This document shows, piece after piece, positions 1 through 7,331 of a stretch of DNA of 64,000 nt. The notes under the pieces are model-generated. The model saw nothing but the letters and a program-made list of their open reading frames with translations. It made no database searches and was not told the origin of the DNA. Origin of the DNA: JAABTH01 sp964492615. GTDB lineage: Bacteria > Bacillota > Dethiobacteria > DTU022. Numbering within the stretch: position 1 is the stretch's first letter; each line of letters starts with the position of its first letter. The translations under genes were made by a program, and so were the position numbers. The stretch lies in contig CAZBKZ010000004.1 in the NCBI GenBank assembly GCA_964492615.1, forward strand, positions 1 to 64,000, in the 5' to 3' direction.

Positions 1-85
1 CTAATATGAATTTTATAATAAAGATCTAAACAGGTCAAGGTTATTTATTTATTTTTAAACTATATGGAGTTGCTCAAGGTTTACA

Positions 86-898
86 ATGGTTCGATCCCCT
101 GCTATATTAAAATTGTTTAAGAAAATCAAAGGAAGTGTTAAATTGTTAGTTGTAATTGGTATTGATGATACAGATAATCTCAACTGGGAAAAGGGTACAG
201 GCAAACTGGTATCAGCCCTGGTTGGGAAGATTGAAAGGATAATTAATTTTCCTCATGACGGAGTGGTCAGGCACCAGTTGTTTGTTCATTCAGATATTCC
301 TTATACCTCGCACAACAGTGCAATGTCTTTCAAGGCTTACGTGGAGGAAGAAAAAGTTGAGTGGCTGGTCGAGTATATCAGCAAATTTTTGAGTTGCAGC
401 TGTGCTCCCGGTTCCGATCCCGGATTTTGCCTCTACAGACCGGGAAGCAGGCAAAATGAAGATAGGTTAATTGAATTTGGCAAACAGGCCAAGCAGCAGG
501 TTCTTTCAAAAGAAGCGGCTTACGGCCTGGCTGATGAGTTGGATGTACATCTTTCCGAACACGGTGGCACTGGCGACGGGGTTATTGGCGCTTTGGCCGG
601 TGTAGGGCTGCGGCTCAGCGGCAGTGATGGGCGTTTCAGGGGCAGGTTTGAATATGGAAATCAAGACGATATCTATACCGTGCAGCATCTTCAGAAAGCG
701 GCATCACTGGACAGGATTCAGAGCATTGACGGAAGAGTATTGGTAAAAGGAGATAAAATCAGGCTTTCCGGTAAAGTTAAAAGTGTTTTGATAGAAAACA
801 GTAAGGTTTTACTGGTTGTCCCCGCTGAAGGTGATCGGGAAAGCAGCGATGTAAACTGGCAAAACTGTTCTATGGCTTACCTGCGCAAACATTACTAG
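86..898 (+). CDS. TiaS-like GIDDTD-domain protein
   Basis: The protein carries GIDDTDN at residues 25-31 and a later HGGTGDGVIGALAGVG stretch. Both match the kinase-like core of TiaS, the archaeal enzyme that puts agmatine on the wobble cytidine of tRNA-Ile2. The zinc ribbon of full-length archaeal TiaS is not visible, so this is a short, stand-alone bacterial relative whose substrate is unknown. ATG 86 gives 270 residues. TTG 143 has a good Shine-Dalgarno (AAAGGAAG, 128-135) and places the conserved motif right at the N-terminus, so it may be the true start. It precedes a small acidic gene, a MosB-like gene and a DUF364 gene on the same strand, which hints at a non-tRNA role linked to metal or oxyanion handling; that link is inference. 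Confidence 0.6.
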   Translation: MVRSPAILKLFKKIKGSVKLLVVIGIDDTDNLNWEKGTGKLVSALVGKIERIINFPHDGVVRHQLFVHSDIPYTSHNSAMSFKAYVEEEKVEWLVEYISKFLSCSCAPGSDPGFCLYRPGSRQNEDRLIEFGKQAKQQVLSKEAAYGLADELDVHLSEHGGTGDGVIGALAGVGLRLSGSDGRFRGRFEYGNQDDIYTVQHLQKAASLDRIQSIDGRVLVKGDKIRLSGKVKSVLIENSKVLLVVPAEGDRESSDVNWQNCSMAYLRKHY

Positions 899-994
899 TA
901 ATAATTCAGTGCATAGTATTGCAATAAATCAAACCGTTTGCTAAAGTATAATAAATTCAAAAATATAATAATCTGCATTAAATGAGGAGGTGAA

Positions 995-1222
995 ATGATG
1001 AGCAGTGGAAAAATTTTTATTCGGGAGAGAAGAAAAGTAAAAGAGGGTGAAAAGAAGCCCCGTTTTGCTATAGTTGCTGTAGCCGGCACAGATGTTAAAT
1101 TTAAAGTTAAGCATATTCGCAAGATGGAAATTGAGCAGATCGCAGCAGCGGTAGGCGCTGAGCTGGTATTTCTTGAAGCCGGTAAACACGATGATGATGA
1201 CGGTGATGATGACGATGAATAA
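995..1222 (+). CDS. Small protein with poly-aspartate C-terminal tail
   Basis: This 75-residue protein follows a near-perfect Shine-Dalgarno (GAGGAGGTG, 984-992). Two consecutive ATG codons (995 and 998) are possible starts; the second has the better spacing. The N-terminal half is rich in Lys/Arg, the middle is mixed, and the C-terminus is HDDDDGDDDDE. I do not recognise a family. The Asp tail could bind cations or mediate a charge interaction, but nothing shows this directly. It ends 21 nt before the MosB-like gene and is probably cotranscribed with it, so a partner or metal-delivery role is a reasonable guess only. Confidence 0.7.
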   Translation: MMSSGKIFIRERRKVKEGEKKPRFAIVAVAGTDVKFKVKHIRKMEIEQIAAAVGAELVFLEAGKHDDDDGDDDDE

Positions 1223-1243
1223 GGAAGGAGTATCCTGCACCAA

Positions 1244-2119
1244 ATGGCGCTAATCCGTGAAAAAGACAGTAAAAGACTTCATTTAAAGAGTAAACTGATG
1301 GGCGAGTCGCTGGTTGGAAAAACTTTTTTGAAAAGTTTGGAATATGGAAACTCATTTAAAGTATTTCCCAATGTAAGTATTCTCAAGGTGGGTGGACAGA
1401 GCATAACCGATATAGGTGCTAAAGCGGTTCTTCCGATTATTGAGGAAATTGTGGAAAATGCCAAAAAACATAAAATGATTATCTCAACCGGTGGAGGCAC
1501 CCGTTCACGCCATGTTTATGCGATTGCCATGGAACTTGGTATGCCAACGGGAATCATTGCCAAACTTGGTCAGAGTGTTTCAGAGCAGAACGCCTTAATG
1601 CTTTCCACACTTTTAAGTCCGTATGGCGGAATTAAAATTGGACATGACGATATACCGAAGCTGGGAGCTTATTTTGCCCAGGGATGCATCCCCGTAGTAC
1701 ACGGGATGCCACCGTATGGATACTGGGAGCCTATTCCCACAGAAGGGCGGTTACCTCAGAACCGTACTGATGTAGGGGCTTACCTGCTGGCTGAAGTTAT
1801 AGGGGCCAAGCAGTGTATCTATGTTAAGGATGTTGATGGCCTTTACACTGACAACCCTAAAGTTAATAATGAGGCGACCCTGATATCCAGGATCGGAGCC
1901 CGGGAACTGGTTGAACGTGATCTTGAAGACCTGGTCATTGAGCGGGCTGTTCTTGATTATCTCTCTGCAGCACAGAATGTAAAAGAGGTAAAAATAATTA
2001 ACGGCCTTATTCCCGGTAGCATCACCAAGGCTCTTGATGGTGATGACGTTGGATCGGTAATTTACCAGGACAGGGTGAAGGCAGAACCGGAACCTTTAAC
2101 AAGGGAAAAATCTGGATGA
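1244..2119 (+). CDS. MosB-like molybdenum storage protein / amino-acid-kinase-fold protein
   Basis: The 291-residue protein has the amino acid kinase (UMP kinase) fold motifs seen in the Azotobacter molybdenum storage protein: KVGGQS (48-53), TGGGTRSRH (82-90), GMPPYGYW (154-161), RTDVGAYLLAE (174-184) and VKDVDGLYTDNP (194-205). By eye it is closer to the beta subunit MosB than to MosA. In MoSto the two subunits form an ATP-driven cage that packs polyoxomolybdate. Here only one subunit gene is present, so a homo-oligomer or a different cargo (molybdate, tungstate or another ligand) is possible. It is also longer than MosB at both ends. SD GGAAGGAG lies at 1223-1230, somewhat far from ATG 1244. 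A strong terminator follows. Family call is firm; molybdenum storage itself is not proven. Confidence 0.8.
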   Translation: MALIREKDSKRLHLKSKLMGESLVGKTFLKSLEYGNSFKVFPNVSILKVGGQSITDIGAKAVLPIIEEIVENAKKHKMIISTGGGTRSRHVYAIAMELGMPTGIIAKLGQSVSEQNALMLSTLLSPYGGIKIGHDDIPKLGAYFAQGCIPVVHGMPPYGYWEPIPTEGRLPQNRTDVGAYLLAEVIGAKQCIYVKDVDGLYTDNPKVNNEATLISRIGARELVERDLEDLVIERAVLDYLSAAQNVKEVKIINGLIPGSITKALDGDDVGSVIYQDRVKAEPEPLTREKSG

Positions 2120-2137
2120 TTTGCCAGGCATTAGTTT

Positions 2138-2165
2138 AAAAGCCCGGTTGAGCCGGGCTTTTTCT
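2138..2165 (+). terminator. Rho-independent terminator after the MosB-like gene
   Basis: A GC-rich 7-bp hairpin (AGCCCGG, loop TTGAG, CCGGGCT) is preceded by A residues and followed by a T-run. It lies 19 nt after the stop codon and separates the MosB-like gene from the DUF364 gene. Confidence 0.85.
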
Positions 2166-2213
2166 ATGCAACTTACCTGTTCTGGCATATAATAGCTTTG
2201 GAGGTGTTCAGGG

Positions 2214-2963
2214 ATGGAAGCAGGAAATGATATGCCCCGGGTTTATAAATTATTGAAAAAGGGAATTGATCAACTTTTAATTGAAGAAAATTTGTTTGAC
2301 GAAAAAGTAAAGATTACCTGCCGTACCCTAACTCCGGAAGAAGCGCTGGGCAACCCTGAACGTGATGATTTCCCCCTGCAGAAAGGCAGGGAAAAACTCA
2401 TGCAGGCGGAAATCGGTCAATATGCTGGGCAGGCTTTTACTGACAGGCCGGGCAACTTGTCCGGTACGGTGCAGGAGATTCTTGCTTTACCCCCGGTAAA
2501 TAATTATAACAGGGCTGCGATTGTGGCAACTTTAAATGCCCTTCTAAGAAAAAGTGGGCGGATCGAAAACTCGGTTCACTGTAAAGACGACGGGCCGCGT
2601 TTATGCAGTATCGATTTAACGAGTGAACTGAAACAAAAGTATGGAAGCCCCCGTTTAGTTATGATTGGTTTGCAGCCGGCCATGGCCGAAGCCCTGTCAA
2701 GTGAATTTGATATGAAAATAATGGACCTTGATCCTGGTAACGCGAAGAAGATGTTTAATAAAATTCAGGTTGAAACCGCTCCCTATTCCATTGCAGATCT
2801 TGAAGCATGGGCTGATTTATTCCTCGTTACCGGCAGCACTGTTGTTAACGGTTCGATTGATAACTTTTTAAATTTAAGAAAACCGGTTCTTTATTTCGGG
2901 ACAACTATAGCCGGACCGGCTGAAATGCTGGGATTGGAGCGAATTTGCCCCAGGTCAACGTAA
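2214..2963 (+). CDS. DUF364 protein (putative heavy-metal chelation)
   Basis: The 249-residue protein fits the DUF4213-DUF364 layout. An N-terminal domain contains PVNNYNRAAIVATLNALL, and a Rossmann-like C-terminal domain contains LVMIGLQPAMAEAL, the pattern DLFLVTGSTVVNGSIDNFL, and a final LYFGTTIAGPAEML. Pfam describes the family as putative heavy-metal chelation on structural grounds; the reaction is unknown. The start at ATG 2214 is supported by SD GGAGGTG (2200-2206). A TATAAT at 2188-2193 could be a -10 element for a separate transcript, though no good -35 is seen. Its position directly after a MosB-like gene suggests a joint job in metal or oxyanion homeostasis, which is inference. Confidence 0.75.
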   Translation: MEAGNDMPRVYKLLKKGIDQLLIEENLFDEKVKITCRTLTPEEALGNPERDDFPLQKGREKLMQAEIGQYAGQAFTDRPGNLSGTVQEILALPPVNNYNRAAIVATLNALLRKSGRIENSVHCKDDGPRLCSIDLTSELKQKYGSPRLVMIGLQPAMAEALSSEFDMKIMDLDPGNAKKMFNKIQVETAPYSIADLEAWADLFLVTGSTVVNGSIDNFLNLRKPVLYFGTTIAGPAEMLGLERICPRST

Positions 2964-3063
2964 TCACAGGTAGAAATTAATCAGTATATCGGTAAATGTT
3001 TTCTCATTTTATTTCTTACCTGCGAGTGTTTAGTTGTTTTCAGTTTACGGCACTTGATTAATT

Positions 3064-3088
3064 GTCAACAGTGAAAACCCAGTTGACA
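3064..3088. promoter_or_regulatory. 7-bp inverted repeat overlapping a -35 box
   Basis: TGTCAAC (3064-3070) and GTTGACA (3082-3088) are perfect inverted copies separated by 11 nt. The right copy contains the consensus -35 TTGACA of the promoter of the downstream RNA. This could be an operator for a dimeric repressor or simply a chance palindrome. Confidence 0.35.
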
Positions 3089-3111
3089 GTATAACCGGAG
3101 AATGATAGAGT
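3083..3111 (+). promoter_or_regulatory. Candidate sigma-A promoter for the 3.1-kb RNA
   Basis: Consensus -35 TTGACA (3083-3088), a 17-nt spacer and a weak -10 TAGAGT (3106-3111). It sits upstream of a folded non-coding stretch that ends in a terminator. Confidence 0.45.
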
Positions 3112-3287
3112 CGGGTCGAAAAACTACATAATCTAAACCTTCGATCTGCTGTTCCTAAAGTTACGCTATGGAACTGTAGACGATAGGGTACAGCCGGAAA
3201 CAGTTGTGCCTCCCACTATGGAAAGAAGGTTATAAGCCAGTGCTCTTACTGCTCTGCAGCTATACCGCTTTCTTATGGCGGTTTTTT
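3112..3287 (+). ncRNA. Candidate structured RNA of unknown family
   Basis: The 349 bases between the DUF364 gene and the kinase-like gene hold no convincing ORF, but show a promoter, base-paired segments and a terminator. AACCTTC (3136-3142) pairs perfectly with GAAGGTT (3225-3231). That helix encloses GTTCC/GGAAC and CTGTA/TACAG hairpins, giving a multi-branched fold of about 150-175 nt. A terminator hairpin ends it at 3264-3287. I could not match it to 6S, SRP, tmRNA, RNase P, T-box or any riboswitch consensus that I can recall. It could be a trans-acting RNA, or a leader of the following gene with the terminator as expression platform. Recheck by covariance-model search. Confidence 0.4.
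3264..3287 (+). terminator. Rho-independent terminator ending the candidate RNA
   Basis: ACCGC (3264-3268) pairs with GCGGT (3278-3282) across a 9-nt loop and runs into six T residues. It lies 26 nt before the next start codon, so it can close the RNA or act as an attenuator. Confidence 0.7.
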
Positions 3288-3312
3288 ATTATTATTAAGC
3301 GGGGTGTAATGC

Positions 3313-4047
3313 TTGTTCAGTAGCCAATTTTTAGATGAAAATGGTTTTCTTGGATGCCAGGTAACGGGCAGATATCGTAGTAAGCGGAATCAGCTCTATC
3401 ATCTTACCTTTACGTGCAAAGATTATTCCAAAAAGCAATTTGTATATAAACTCTACAGCTATAGAAACAGGATGGCCGTTGAAGCGGAAATGCTCTTTCA
3501 GCTAAGGCAGAGTGTCCTACCTGTACCTGCAATTTACAAAGTTGTGGGAAACGGAATCCTGATGGAGTTTATTAACGGGCCGACTGTTCTCGATTACCTG
3601 GAATGGCAGGAGAAAACCCATTTTCAAAGCAAAACCCCTTATCTGGATCCAGCTGTAAAGGCAATAGATCTGGTTATAGAATGGCTTGTTTGCTTTTATG
3701 AAACAACCGCGGCAATTTCTGACAGGCAGATGATCCTTGGCAATATTAACCTTCGAAACTTTATAATTAACTGGGATGTTTTTGGTGTTGATTTCGAAGA
3801 TTGCCGTGAAGGGTGTAGGGAAGAAGATGCCGGCAGGCTTTGTGCTTTTACACTTACGTATAGTAATCCTTACACGCTATGGAAGAAAAGTCTGGTTAAA
3901 ATTATGATGGAGCGCCTTCTGGAAGAATTAGAGCTAAACCGGGGGCAGCTAATTGATATTTTTTTCAACGAGCTTGAAATGATTAATAAAAGAAGAGGTT
4001 TGCGCCTTGGGAGCAGATGGGTGGAAGAAATTATTGGTACTTTTTAA
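3313..4047 (+). CDS. Kinase-fold (APH/RIO-like) protein, probably degenerate
   Basis: The 244-residue protein has a protein-kinase-like outline: an N-lobe Lys region (KQFVYKLYSYRNR), a conserved acidic helix (AVEAEML), a hinge (GILMEFINGP), and a catalytic-loop-like stretch ILGNINLRNFII followed by GVDFEDC in the DFG position. In active aminoglycoside phosphotransferase/RIO-type kinases the loop reads HGD..xxN; here the catalytic Asp position seems to be Asn. It may therefore be a pseudokinase or a divergent sugar/small-molecule kinase. The start is TTG 3313; the nearby ATG 3309 is out of frame and soon stops. It lies between the RNA and the L21 operon. Exact function not recognised. Confidence 0.5.
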   Translation: MFSSQFLDENGFLGCQVTGRYRSKRNQLYHLTFTCKDYSKKQFVYKLYSYRNRMAVEAEMLFQLRQSVLPVPAIYKVVGNGILMEFINGPTVLDYLEWQEKTHFQSKTPYLDPAVKAIDLVIEWLVCFYETTAAISDRQMILGNINLRNFIINWDVFGVDFEDCREGCREEDAGRLCAFTLTYSNPYTLWKKSLVKIMMERLLEELELNRGQLIDIFFNELEMINKRRGLRLGSRWVEEIIGTF

Positions 4048-4110
4048 TAGATTGTTATACCGGGTCGCTTTAATTTCATTTTAATCTTTGTCATTAAGGG
4101 TTGAATCGGT

Positions 4111-4139
4111 TTGACAAAGATTATGCCGCGTGTTAAAAT
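4111..4139 (+). promoter_or_regulatory. Sigma-A promoter of rplU-rpmA
   Basis: -35 TTGACA (4111-4116), 17-nt spacer, -10 TAAAAT (4134-4139). Transcription would begin near 4146, leaving a leader of about 90 nt ahead of rplU. Confidence 0.8.
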
Positions 4140-4145
4140 TTCGTT

Positions 4146-4236
4146 TAGATTTACTACAACCGCACGAAGAAGGTCCAAAATGCCCCGCATAGCATTGGGC
4201 TACCGGCTTCGGCGAGTCCTTACGGGGGGTTTGTTT
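4146..4236 (+). promoter_or_regulatory. Probable L21 leader (ribosomal protein autoregulation)
   Basis: About 90 nt of GC-rich, hairpin-forming sequence separate the promoter from the L21 start. Firmicutes carry an L21 leader RNA at this place, which is thought to bind a ribosomal protein and control the operon. The call rests on position and structure-forming potential; the Rfam L21_leader model should be run to confirm. Confidence 0.5.
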
Positions 4237-4548
4237 ATGTACGCAATCATTGAAACAGGCGGTAAGCAGTACCGTGCCGAAGAAGGCAAGGTTATCCGTG
4301 TTGAAAAGCTGCCGCAGGAAAAAGGCGAAACAATAAAGTTTGAGAAAGTTCTTATGTGTGTTAACGGTGAAGAAACCAGGGTTGGTAAGCCTTACCTGGA
4401 TGATTGCCGGGTAGAGGGAAAGGTTGTTGGATGCGGACGCGGACGCAAGATAATTGTTTTTAAGTATAAGCCTAAAAAAAATTACCGTCGCAAACAAGGG
4501 CATCGCCAGCCTTATACCGATGTATTAATTGGCGCAATAAGTATTTAA
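4237..4548 (+). CDS. rplU: 50S ribosomal protein L21
   Basis: The 103-residue protein begins MYAIIETGGKQYRAEEGKV and ends with the RRKQGHRQPYT block, both typical of bacterial L21, which binds 23S rRNA domain I next to L20. An open frame continues upstream to 4111, but that part overlaps the promoter and leader, so ATG 4237, behind a G-rich SD, is taken as the start. It is followed 47 nt later by rpmA with no prp (ysxB) protease gene in between, unlike the usual Bacillus/Clostridium order. Expression is probably set by the leader RNA upstream. Confidence 0.97.
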   Translation: MYAIIETGGKQYRAEEGKVIRVEKLPQEKGETIKFEKVLMCVNGEETRVGKPYLDDCRVEGKVVGCGRGRKIIVFKYKPKKNYRRKQGHRQPYTDVLIGAISI

Positions 4549-4595
4549 TCTGAATAATTACAACCATGGTTTAATCGGAAAGAGAGGTGGCATAG

Positions 4596-4868
4596 ATGGC
4601 TCATAAAAAAGGAGTCGGAAGTTCACGAAACGGCCGCGACAGCAATGCAAAACGACTGGGCCTTAAGCGTTATGGAGGTCAGCTTGTTAAAGCCGGCAGT
4701 ATTATAGTCAGGCAGCGTGGAACACGCTTTCACCCTGGCATTAATGTGGGTAAGGGCAGTGACGACACTCTTTTCGCCACTGTTGACGGGCGCGTTACTT
4801 TTGAGGTTAACGGCCGCGCAAAAAAACAGGTCTCTGTTTATCCTGACGAAAGTGTAGCAGTTAGTTAG
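4596..4868 (+). CDS. rpmA: 50S ribosomal protein L27
   Basis: This 90-residue L27 starts MAHKKGVGSSRNGRDS and contains RGTRFHPGINVG, both diagnostic. The N-terminal tail reaches the peptidyl transferase centre. Many Firmicutes make L27 with a short N-terminal extension that the Prp protease removes. This gene lacks the extension, and the prp gene is missing from between rplU and rpmA, which is consistent. SD AGAGAGGTGG precedes ATG 4596. A strong terminator follows. Confidence 0.97.
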   Translation: MAHKKGVGSSRNGRDSNAKRLGLKRYGGQLVKAGSIIVRQRGTRFHPGINVGKGSDDTLFATVDGRVTFEVNGRAKKQVSVYPDESVAVS

Positions 4869-4876
4869 TTTGACCA

Positions 4877-4905
4877 GGTCCGGGTATTACCCGGACCTTT
4901 CTTTT
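4877..4905 (+). terminator. Rho-independent terminator of the L21-L27 operon
   Basis: A perfect 9-bp hairpin GGTCCGGGT / ACCCGGACC with a 3-nt loop is followed by TTTCTTTT. It starts 8 nt after the rpmA stop. Confidence 0.9.
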
Positions 4906-4943
4906 ATCTTCCGGTAATCGGCGCTGCAGGTGATCTCTGGCTA

Positions 4944-6224
4944 ATGTTTGTAGATGAATTGGAATTGTCTGTTTGCGGGGGCCGCGGCGGAGACGGTGTG
5001 GTTTCATTTCGTCGTGAAAAGTACATAGACAAAGGCGGCCCCGATGGCGGAGATGGCGGAGACGGCGGAAGTGTATACCTGTGGGCCGATTCTTCAAAGC
5101 ACAGCTTTCTTGATCTGCGTTACAAACACATTTTTAAAGCTTCTAATGGCAGGCCGGGGCAAAGCAAGAACAGGCGTGGGGCAAATGGTGAAGATTTGCA
5201 TATTCCCGTTCCTCCCGGGACTGTAGTTCGTGATCAAAACAACAATCCTATTGCTGATTTAACAAAGCCGGGGCAAAAAGTTCTTATTGCTGCCGGTGGG
5301 CGTGGCGGTAAAGGCAATGCCCGTTTTGCCTCTTCCAGGAGGAGGGTTCCCCGACTGGCAGAAAAAGGGCTGGATGGTGCTGAACGCAAGTTGAAGCTGG
5401 AGCTGAAGCTAATTGCCCAGGTCGGTCTCGTTGGCCTGCCCAATGCCGGAAAGTCGACCCTCTTAAGTAAGATTACCGCAGCGAAACCAAAGATAGCCTC
5501 TTACCCCTTTACAACTCTCACTCCAAACCTCGGCCTGGTAAAGGTTGGCCTCGAAGGTTCTTTTGTCGTAGCCGATCTGCCCGGGCTAATCGAAGGCGCT
5601 CACCATGGAGCCGGCCTGGGGCACAGATTTTTACGCCATGTAGAAAGAAACCTGCTTCTGGTTTACCTGGTAGATCTTTCTCCGCAAGCAGAAATGGAAC
5701 CACTTCAGGCTTACAGGTTATTGAAAAATGAGTTGTCTGCTTTCAGTGAAAAGCTCGGAAACTACCCCGGGATCATTGTCGGTAACAAGATTGACCTGCC
5801 GGAAGCAGCAGAAAGGTTCCACGAACTTAAAATAAGTCTGGCAGAAGAGGGAGAGAAAGACCAGGAGTTGTTATCTGTTTCCGCTGTAACAGGAGAAGGT
5901 ATTAAACCGCTGGTTAATTATTTATTTAACAGGGTTAATGAACTTTCTGAAGGAAAAAGTGAAGCCGATGAGGAAGAAACTATAATAATGCCGAAAATTG
6001 ATCAGAAGCCGCTTACCATAGAAAAAAAGGACGGTATTTACATCATAAGCGGCACGGCGATTGAAAAAGCTGCGGCCCGGACAGATTTTAATAACGAGGA
6101 AGCACTGCTGAGATTTCAGAAATACACCCGCCGCAGCGGTGTCGATAAAGAATTGCGCAAAGCGGGTGTGACAGAAGGAGATACAGTGCGTATAGGCGAA
6201 GAAGAATTTATTTATTACGAATAA
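4944..6224 (+). CDS. obgE: GTPase Obg/CgtA
   Basis: The 426-residue protein has all three Obg parts. The glycine-rich Obg fold covers residues 1-158 (DKGGPDGGDGGDGG, AAGGRGGKGNARF). The G domain has GLPNAGKST (164-172), TTLTPNLG (190-197), DLPGLIEG (211-218), NKID (281-284) and SAVTGEG (313-319). An OCT domain of about 75 residues closes the C-terminus (FQKYTRRSGVDKELRKAGVTEGD). Obg is an essential late 50S assembly GTPase that also senses ppGpp. The position after L21-L27 is conserved in bacteria. The extended length with OCT is the usual Firmicutes form. Confidence 0.97.
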   Translation: MFVDELELSVCGGRGGDGVVSFRREKYIDKGGPDGGDGGDGGSVYLWADSSKHSFLDLRYKHIFKASNGRPGQSKNRRGANGEDLHIPVPPGTVVRDQNNNPIADLTKPGQKVLIAAGGRGGKGNARFASSRRRVPRLAEKGLDGAERKLKLELKLIAQVGLVGLPNAGKSTLLSKITAAKPKIASYPFTTLTPNLGLVKVGLEGSFVVADLPGLIEGAHHGAGLGHRFLRHVERNLLLVYLVDLSPQAEMEPLQAYRLLKNELSAFSEKLGNYPGIIVGNKIDLPEAAERFHELKISLAEEGEKDQELLSVSAVTGEGIKPLVNYLFNRVNELSEGKSEADEEETIIMPKIDQKPLTIEKKDGIYIISGTAIEKAAARTDFNNEEALLRFQKYTRRSGVDKELRKAGVTEGDTVRIGEEEFIYYE

Positions 6225-6285
6225 TCGGTGGAACAGGCAACCCTGTTTATAAATGATGCGGTCAGGCAAAAGGAGTCTATTAAAT

Positions 6286-6933
6286 TTGTTTTTCGAAACA
6301 GTACACAACAGAACCGGTAACTTAAAAATTGGCCTGATGGGTGGAACCTTCGATCCAATCCATGTTGGCCACCTGGTTACTGCCGAAGAAGCAAGACAGC
6401 AGTTCGACCTGACCAATGTTATTTTTGTGCCTACAGGAATGCCTCCACATAAAAACAACTCAATGATTTCGCTCCCTGAGCATCGTTACCTTATGACAAC
6501 CCTGGCCGTTATGTCTAACCCGTCATTTTTCGTATCTAGAATCGAAATAGATCAAAAAGAACCGGCTTTTACTATTGATACGGTTAAACATTTCAGTTCC
6601 TGGAGGAACCCTGAACCAGAAATATTCTTTATTACCGGGGCTGACGCCATACTGGAAATATTCACCTGGAAAGAATACGAAGAGCTGTTAAGCCTCTGTA
6701 CTTTTATAGCAGTCTCCCGTCCCGGCTACTCACTGGATCACTTTCATGAAACCCTGGACAGAACCTGCCCCGAGATGAAACAGAAAGTGCATCTTTTGGA
6801 GATACCTGCCCTGGCAGTTTCTTCAACATTTATCAGGGAACGGGTTGCCCTGGGAAAAACTATTAAATACTTAACCCCTGAGCCGGTGGAACAGTATATA
6901 AAAAAGCACGAATTATACAAGGTTTCAAAGTAA
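6286..6933 (+). CDS. nadD: Nicotinate-nucleotide adenylyltransferase
   Basis: The enzyme adenylates nicotinate mononucleotide to deamido-NAD. GLMGGTFDPIHVGHL is the nucleotidyltransferase H/TxxH signature, and PTGMPPHK, DTVKHF, FITGADA, SRPGY and the SSTFIRER C-terminal motif are all NadD-typical. The open frame reaches ATG 6253, but AAAAGGAGT (6268-6276) lies inside that extension. It is spaced 9 nt from TTG 6286, which is chosen as the start (215 residues). It follows obgE and precedes yqeK and rsfS, the conserved order in this lineage. Confidence 0.95.
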   Translation: MFFETVHNRTGNLKIGLMGGTFDPIHVGHLVTAEEARQQFDLTNVIFVPTGMPPHKNNSMISLPEHRYLMTTLAVMSNPSFFVSRIEIDQKEPAFTIDTVKHFSSWRNPEPEIFFITGADAILEIFTWKEYEELLSLCTFIAVSRPGYSLDHFHETLDRTCPEMKQKVHLLEIPALAVSSTFIRERVALGKTIKYLTPEPVEQYIKKHELYKVSK

Positions 6934-6989
6934 AGCGTTATGCTTTACACATTGCAGAAGGTTACAATAATTGCGGAGGTGTTTTGTAA

Positions 6990-7241
6990 ATGGCAAAAAC
7001 ATTGTATGTAGGGAATATTCCCTGGAGCACTAAGGAACCCGATTTGGAACAGTTTTTCTCTCAATACGGGGAAGTGCTTGAATGCCGCATTATTACGGAA
7101 CGGGCAACCGGACGTTCCCGCGGCTACGGTTTTGTTGAGGTTAATGACGACTGCCTGGATGATATTCTGGAAAAAACCAACGGTGTCGAGCTGGAAGGGC
7201 GTAAACTGGTTGTTAACGAAGCAAAACCGCGCGAGCAATAA
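6990..7241 (+). CDS. Small RRM RNA-binding protein
   Basis: The 83-residue protein is a single RNA-recognition motif: RNP2 is LYVGNI (5-10) and RNP1 is RGYGFVEV (44-51), with the usual beta-alpha-beta spacing. Such short RRM proteins occur in cyanobacteria and many anaerobes and are often cold- or stress-induced; the RNA target is unknown. SD GGAGGTG precedes ATG 6990. TTTACA (6944-6949) with AATAAT (6966-6971), 16 nt apart, could be its own weak promoter. Inserting this gene between nadD and yqeK is not the standard order. Confidence 0.9.
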   Translation: MAKTLYVGNIPWSTKEPDLEQFFSQYGEVLECRIITERATGRSRGYGFVEVNDDCLDDILEKTNGVELEGRKLVVNEAKPREQ

Positions 7242-7331
7242 GGCCCGGTTTGATTATTATAAGTGAGCAGTGCCTGAAACAGTTTTTCAACCGGCTGGCA
7301 GGCGGATTGGAGGAGAGACCGGAGCCGCTTT

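Noticed and set aside
3112..3287. Moco or tungsten cofactor riboswitch next to the MosB-like cluster
   Set aside because: Tempting from context, but I could not line up the consensus elements; kept only as an unclassified RNA.
4111..4236. N-terminal extension of L21 by 42 residues
   Set aside because: The stretch overlaps the -35/-10 promoter and the leader; ATG 4237 gives a normal L21.
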